The notes beneath the pieces were generated by a model. That model made no database searches, was not told where the DNA came from, and saw nothing but the letters and a program-made list of their open reading frames with translations. Below, in pieces: positions 5,137 to 7,038 of a stretch of 7,038 nt of DNA. The DNA comes from JAFGQJ01 sp964588525 (lineage in GTDB: Bacteria; Spirochaetota; Spirochaetia; SZUA-6; DRHE01), in contig CAZPQC010000180.1 in NCBI GenBank assembly GCA_964588525.1, positions 1 through 7,038 of the forward strand, in the 5' to 3' direction. A program made the translations under genes and the position numbers. Every line of letters begins with the position of its first letter. Position 1 is the stretch's first letter.

Positions 5137-7038
5137 GCGCTGATTCGAGTTCCCGCTTAAAGGGCCGGACCATCGCCCTCGGCGCGGTGGTATCGCTGGT
5201 TTTTGTATTGCTGATCGGGCAGTTGTTCTACCTTCAGGTGATCCGGGGCTGGGAGTTCAAACGCAGAGCCCGGGCCGTGGTCCGCCGGGAGCTTCCGATC
5301 CCGGCCCAGCGGGGAGAGATCTTCGATCGTCACTACGATTTTCCCCTGGTCGTCAACCAGGATTCCTTCGCCGTGGACCTGATTCCCGCGGAAGTGCCGG
5401 CGGAGCACCGGGCTGAGCTGTTCAAACGGGTCGCCGAAGCACTCGGTATAACCGTGGAGGACATCGAAAACAAGGTTCCCCCGCGGTTCTACCACCTCTA
5501 CCAGCCCATCGAGCTCAAGGGGGGGGTGGGATTCGAGACCATCGCCTTTCTGGCGGAGCATCTGTCCGATTTTCCCGGGGTTGCCTGGCACAACAAACCG
5601 ATCCGAAATTACCTGGCCATGGGTTCCCTGTCGCACGTGATCGGCTATGTGGGGGACATCAACCGTGAGGAGATCCAGGTCCTGTACAACCAGGGCTACA
5701 GCTTCGGCACGGTGCTGGGCAAGAGCGGGGTGGAGAAGCAGTACGATCTGCTGCTGCGGGGAAAAGACGGCACCCGTTTCCGGACCGTCGACGTCCGGGA
5801 GCAGTACCTGAAGGGAAGGCCTGAGGAGGACATCCCCCCGGAAGCGGGCAAGAATCTGGTGCTGACCATCGACAGGAGGATTCAGCTTCTCTGCGAGAAA
5901 GCCCTGGGAGAGCGGATAGGATCGGTGGTGGTTCTAAAACCCTCCACGGGGGAGGTCCTGGCCATGGTGTCCTATCCCTTCTACGACGCGAATCTGTTCT
6001 TCACCGAGACGGGATCCCGGGAGTTCACCCGCCTGTCCCTCGATCCGACCTTTCCCTTCATCAACCGGGCCATCCAGTCTTCCTACCCCCCCGCCTCGGC
6101 CTTCAAAGTGATCATGTCCACCGCCCTGGTGGAGGAGGAAGTGTTCCCCATTACACGGAAGATCACCTGCACGGGGGAAATCTTCTACGGCGACCGGGTG
6201 TTTCACTGCTACAGCAAGGTCGGCCACGGCGCCCTGGAGCTGTTCGGCGGCCTGGCCCAATCCTGCGACGTGTACTTCTACACGGTCGGCGATGAGCTGG
6301 GAATCGAACGCATCGTGTACTACTCCCGGGAGTTCGGACTGGGCCAGCTCAGCGGAATCGATCTTCCCGGGGAAACCTTCGGTTTTCTCCCTACGCCGGA
6401 GTGGAAGCAGCGAACCCAGGCCATGATCTGGCTGGGCGGCGATACTCTGAACATCTCCATCGGCCAGGGCTATCTCCTGGTTACCCCCATCCAGATGGCC
6501 AATGTGATCGCCATGATCGTCAATGAGGGAAAGGTCTTCCGGCCTCACGTACTCAAGGAAGTCCGGGATCCCCAGAACGGGGACCTGATCCAGAAGACAG
6601 AACCGGAGATCCTGCGGGTAAGCCCGGTTCGCAGGGAGACCTTCAAGATCGTCCAGCGGGCCATGCGGGGCGTCATCACCGAGGGCACGGCGGAGGTCGT
6701 TCTGACCACGGATGCGGTGGAGGTGGCGGGTAAGACCGGGACCGGGGAAGCCGGCTTCGAGGATCGCTGGCACTCCTGGTTCGCCGCCTATGCACCCTTT
6801 AACACCGCAAATCCGGATGAGCAGGTGGTGGTCGTGGTGATGGTAGAGGCGGCGAACGAGTGGGAATGGTGGGCACCCAAGGCGGCCAACGTGATCTTTC
6901 AGGGGATCTTTGCCGATCAAACCTACGAGGAGGCGGTGGAGACCCTGAGGCCCTGGTGGTACATCCAGCAGCAACAGGCTCTGCGGGCTGCGCAGGAGCG
7001 CACCTCCGGAGCGCAGGAGCGCACCTCCGGAGCGCAGG
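5133..7038 (+). CDS. mrdA: Elongation-type class B penicillin-binding protein 2 (peptidoglycan DD-transpeptidase), 3' truncated
   Basis: PBP2 cross-links new lateral-wall peptidoglycan together with the glycosyltransferase RodA. I translated the frame from the ATG at 5133 to the window edge: 635 codons without a stop, so the gene runs past the window. Residues 12-36 are the single membrane anchor, and residues 51-70 begin the PBP dimer region (RRELPIPAQRGEIFDRHYDF). LGKSGVEKQYDLLLRGKDG (195-213) is typical of this class. The transpeptidase domain spans about 262-595, with the catalytic S322xxK325 (SAFK), the second motif S377-C-D379 and K534-T-G536 (AGKTGTGEA). An Asp in the second motif is, to my knowledge, usual for MrdA-type enzymes. 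After the catalytic domain comes a Trp- and Gln-rich stretch (607-616, RPWWYIQQQQ) and then an AQERTSG heptapeptide repeat from residue 620. A run of eight G residues lies at 5519-5526. The start overlaps the mreD stop as ATGA. Confidence 0.96.
   Translation, partial: MSADSSSRLKGRTIALGAVVSLVFVLLIGQLFYLQVIRGWEFKRRARAVVRRELPIPAQRGEIFDRHYDFPLVVNQDSFAVDLIPAEVPAEHRAELFKRVAEALGITVEDIENKVPPRFYHLYQPIELKGGVGFETIAFLAEHLSDFPGVAWHNKPIRNYLAMGSLSHVIGYVGDINREEIQVLYNQGYSFGTVLGKSGVEKQYDLLLRGKDGTRFRTVDVREQYLKGRPEEDIPPEAGKNLVLTIDRRIQLLCEKALGERIGSVVVLKPSTGEVLAMVSYPFYDANLFFTETGSREFTRLSLDPTFPFINRAIQSSYPPASAFKVIMSTALVEEEVFPITRKITCTGEIFYGDRVFHCYSKVGHGALELFGGLAQSCDVYFYTVGDELGIERIVYYSREFGLGQLSGIDLPGETFGFLPTPEWKQRTQAMIWLGGDTLNISIGQGYLLVTPIQMANVIAMIVNEGKVFRPHVLKEVRDPQNGDLIQKTEPEILRVSPVRRETFKIVQRAMRGVITEGTAEVVLTTDAVEVAGKTGTGEAGFEDRWHSWFAAYAPFNTANPDEQVVVVVMVEAANEWEWWAPKAANVIFQGIFADQTYEEAVETLRPWWYIQQQQALRAAQERTSGAQERTSGAQ
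6990..7038 (+). repeat. 21-bp perfect tandem repeat in the 3' part of the PBP2 gene
   Basis: A 21-bp unit beginning GCGCAGGAGCG occurs at 6990-7010 and again, identical, at 7011-7031. A third copy begins at 7032 and is cut by the window after seven bases. The unit length is seven codons, so the frame is kept, and it encodes AQERTSG repeats. Each unit also contains the palindrome TCCGGA and the short inverted pair GGAG/CTCC. The true copy number cannot be seen here. Confidence 0.9.

Noticed and set aside
5157..5636. Minus-strand open frame of 159 codons opposite the PBP2 N-terminal region
   Set aside because: It is antisense to the membrane anchor and dimer region of PBP2 and shows no recognisable domain.
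6086..6092. C7 run just before the catalytic serine of PBP2 as a slippage site
   Set aside because: It encodes the conserved Pro-Pro of the PPxSxxK motif, so codon constraint explains most of it; the G8 run is the stronger candidate.
5934..6974. Long open frame on the minus strand (346 codons) opposite the PBP2 gene
   Set aside because: It lies wholly antisense to the conserved transpeptidase domain with all catalytic motifs. GC-rich codon bias commonly leaves such mirror frames open, and its translation resembles no family I know.

Overview
The window looks like a GC-rich chromosomal stretch from a spirochaete (Spirochaetota, most likely a free-living Spirochaetales member). The main reason is gene order: the end of rpoD, a coiled-coil/zinc-ribbon protein, rnpB, a membrane-anchored TPR protein, then mreB-mreC-mreD and an elongation-type class B penicillin-binding protein. 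From memory, Treponema has the same order of protein genes. This taxonomic call is inference and was not checked against a database. All genes are on the + strand, and no mobile element, CRISPR array or tRNA gene is seen.

Layout. Positions 1-434 hold the C-terminal part of the primary sigma factor. Positions 447-1298 encode a 283-aa coiled-coil protein with a CXXC...CXXC zinc ribbon and a very acidic tail of Ser/Asp repeats. Only 46 bases then separate its stop codon from rnpB, and they carry both a probable intrinsic terminator and a good sigma-70 promoter, one nested in the other. Positions 1345-1738 are a type A RNase P RNA with P1, P2, P3 and P4 assignable by eye. Its 3' end overlaps the only ATG available to the next gene, a TPR protein with one membrane segment that ends at 2702. 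From 2731 to the window end lies the cell-shape cluster: mreB (2731-3765), mreC (3776-4624), mreD (4621-5136) and the PBP2/MrdA gene (5133 to beyond 7038).

How the genes work together. MreB filaments, MreC, MreD and PBP2 form the core of the elongasome, which directs lateral peptidoglycan synthesis; the usual partner RodA would be expected just downstream. The TPR protein sits at the head of this cluster and is predicted to face the periplasm, so a scaffold role in the same machine is a reasonable guess. MreC/MreD and MreD/PBP2 are joined by ATGA overlaps, which suggests translational coupling. No separate promoter for the mre cluster was recognised, so read-through from rnpB is one way it could be expressed.

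The window is mostly conserved housekeeping content, and I do not see a defence system or other clearly new system. The points most worth a second look are the rnpB/TPR junction (buried ATG, possible CUG start, a Shine-Dalgarno that can pair with the P1 strand), the nested terminator and promoter before rnpB, and the in-frame 21-bp tandem repeat at the C-terminus of PBP2, which the window cuts.
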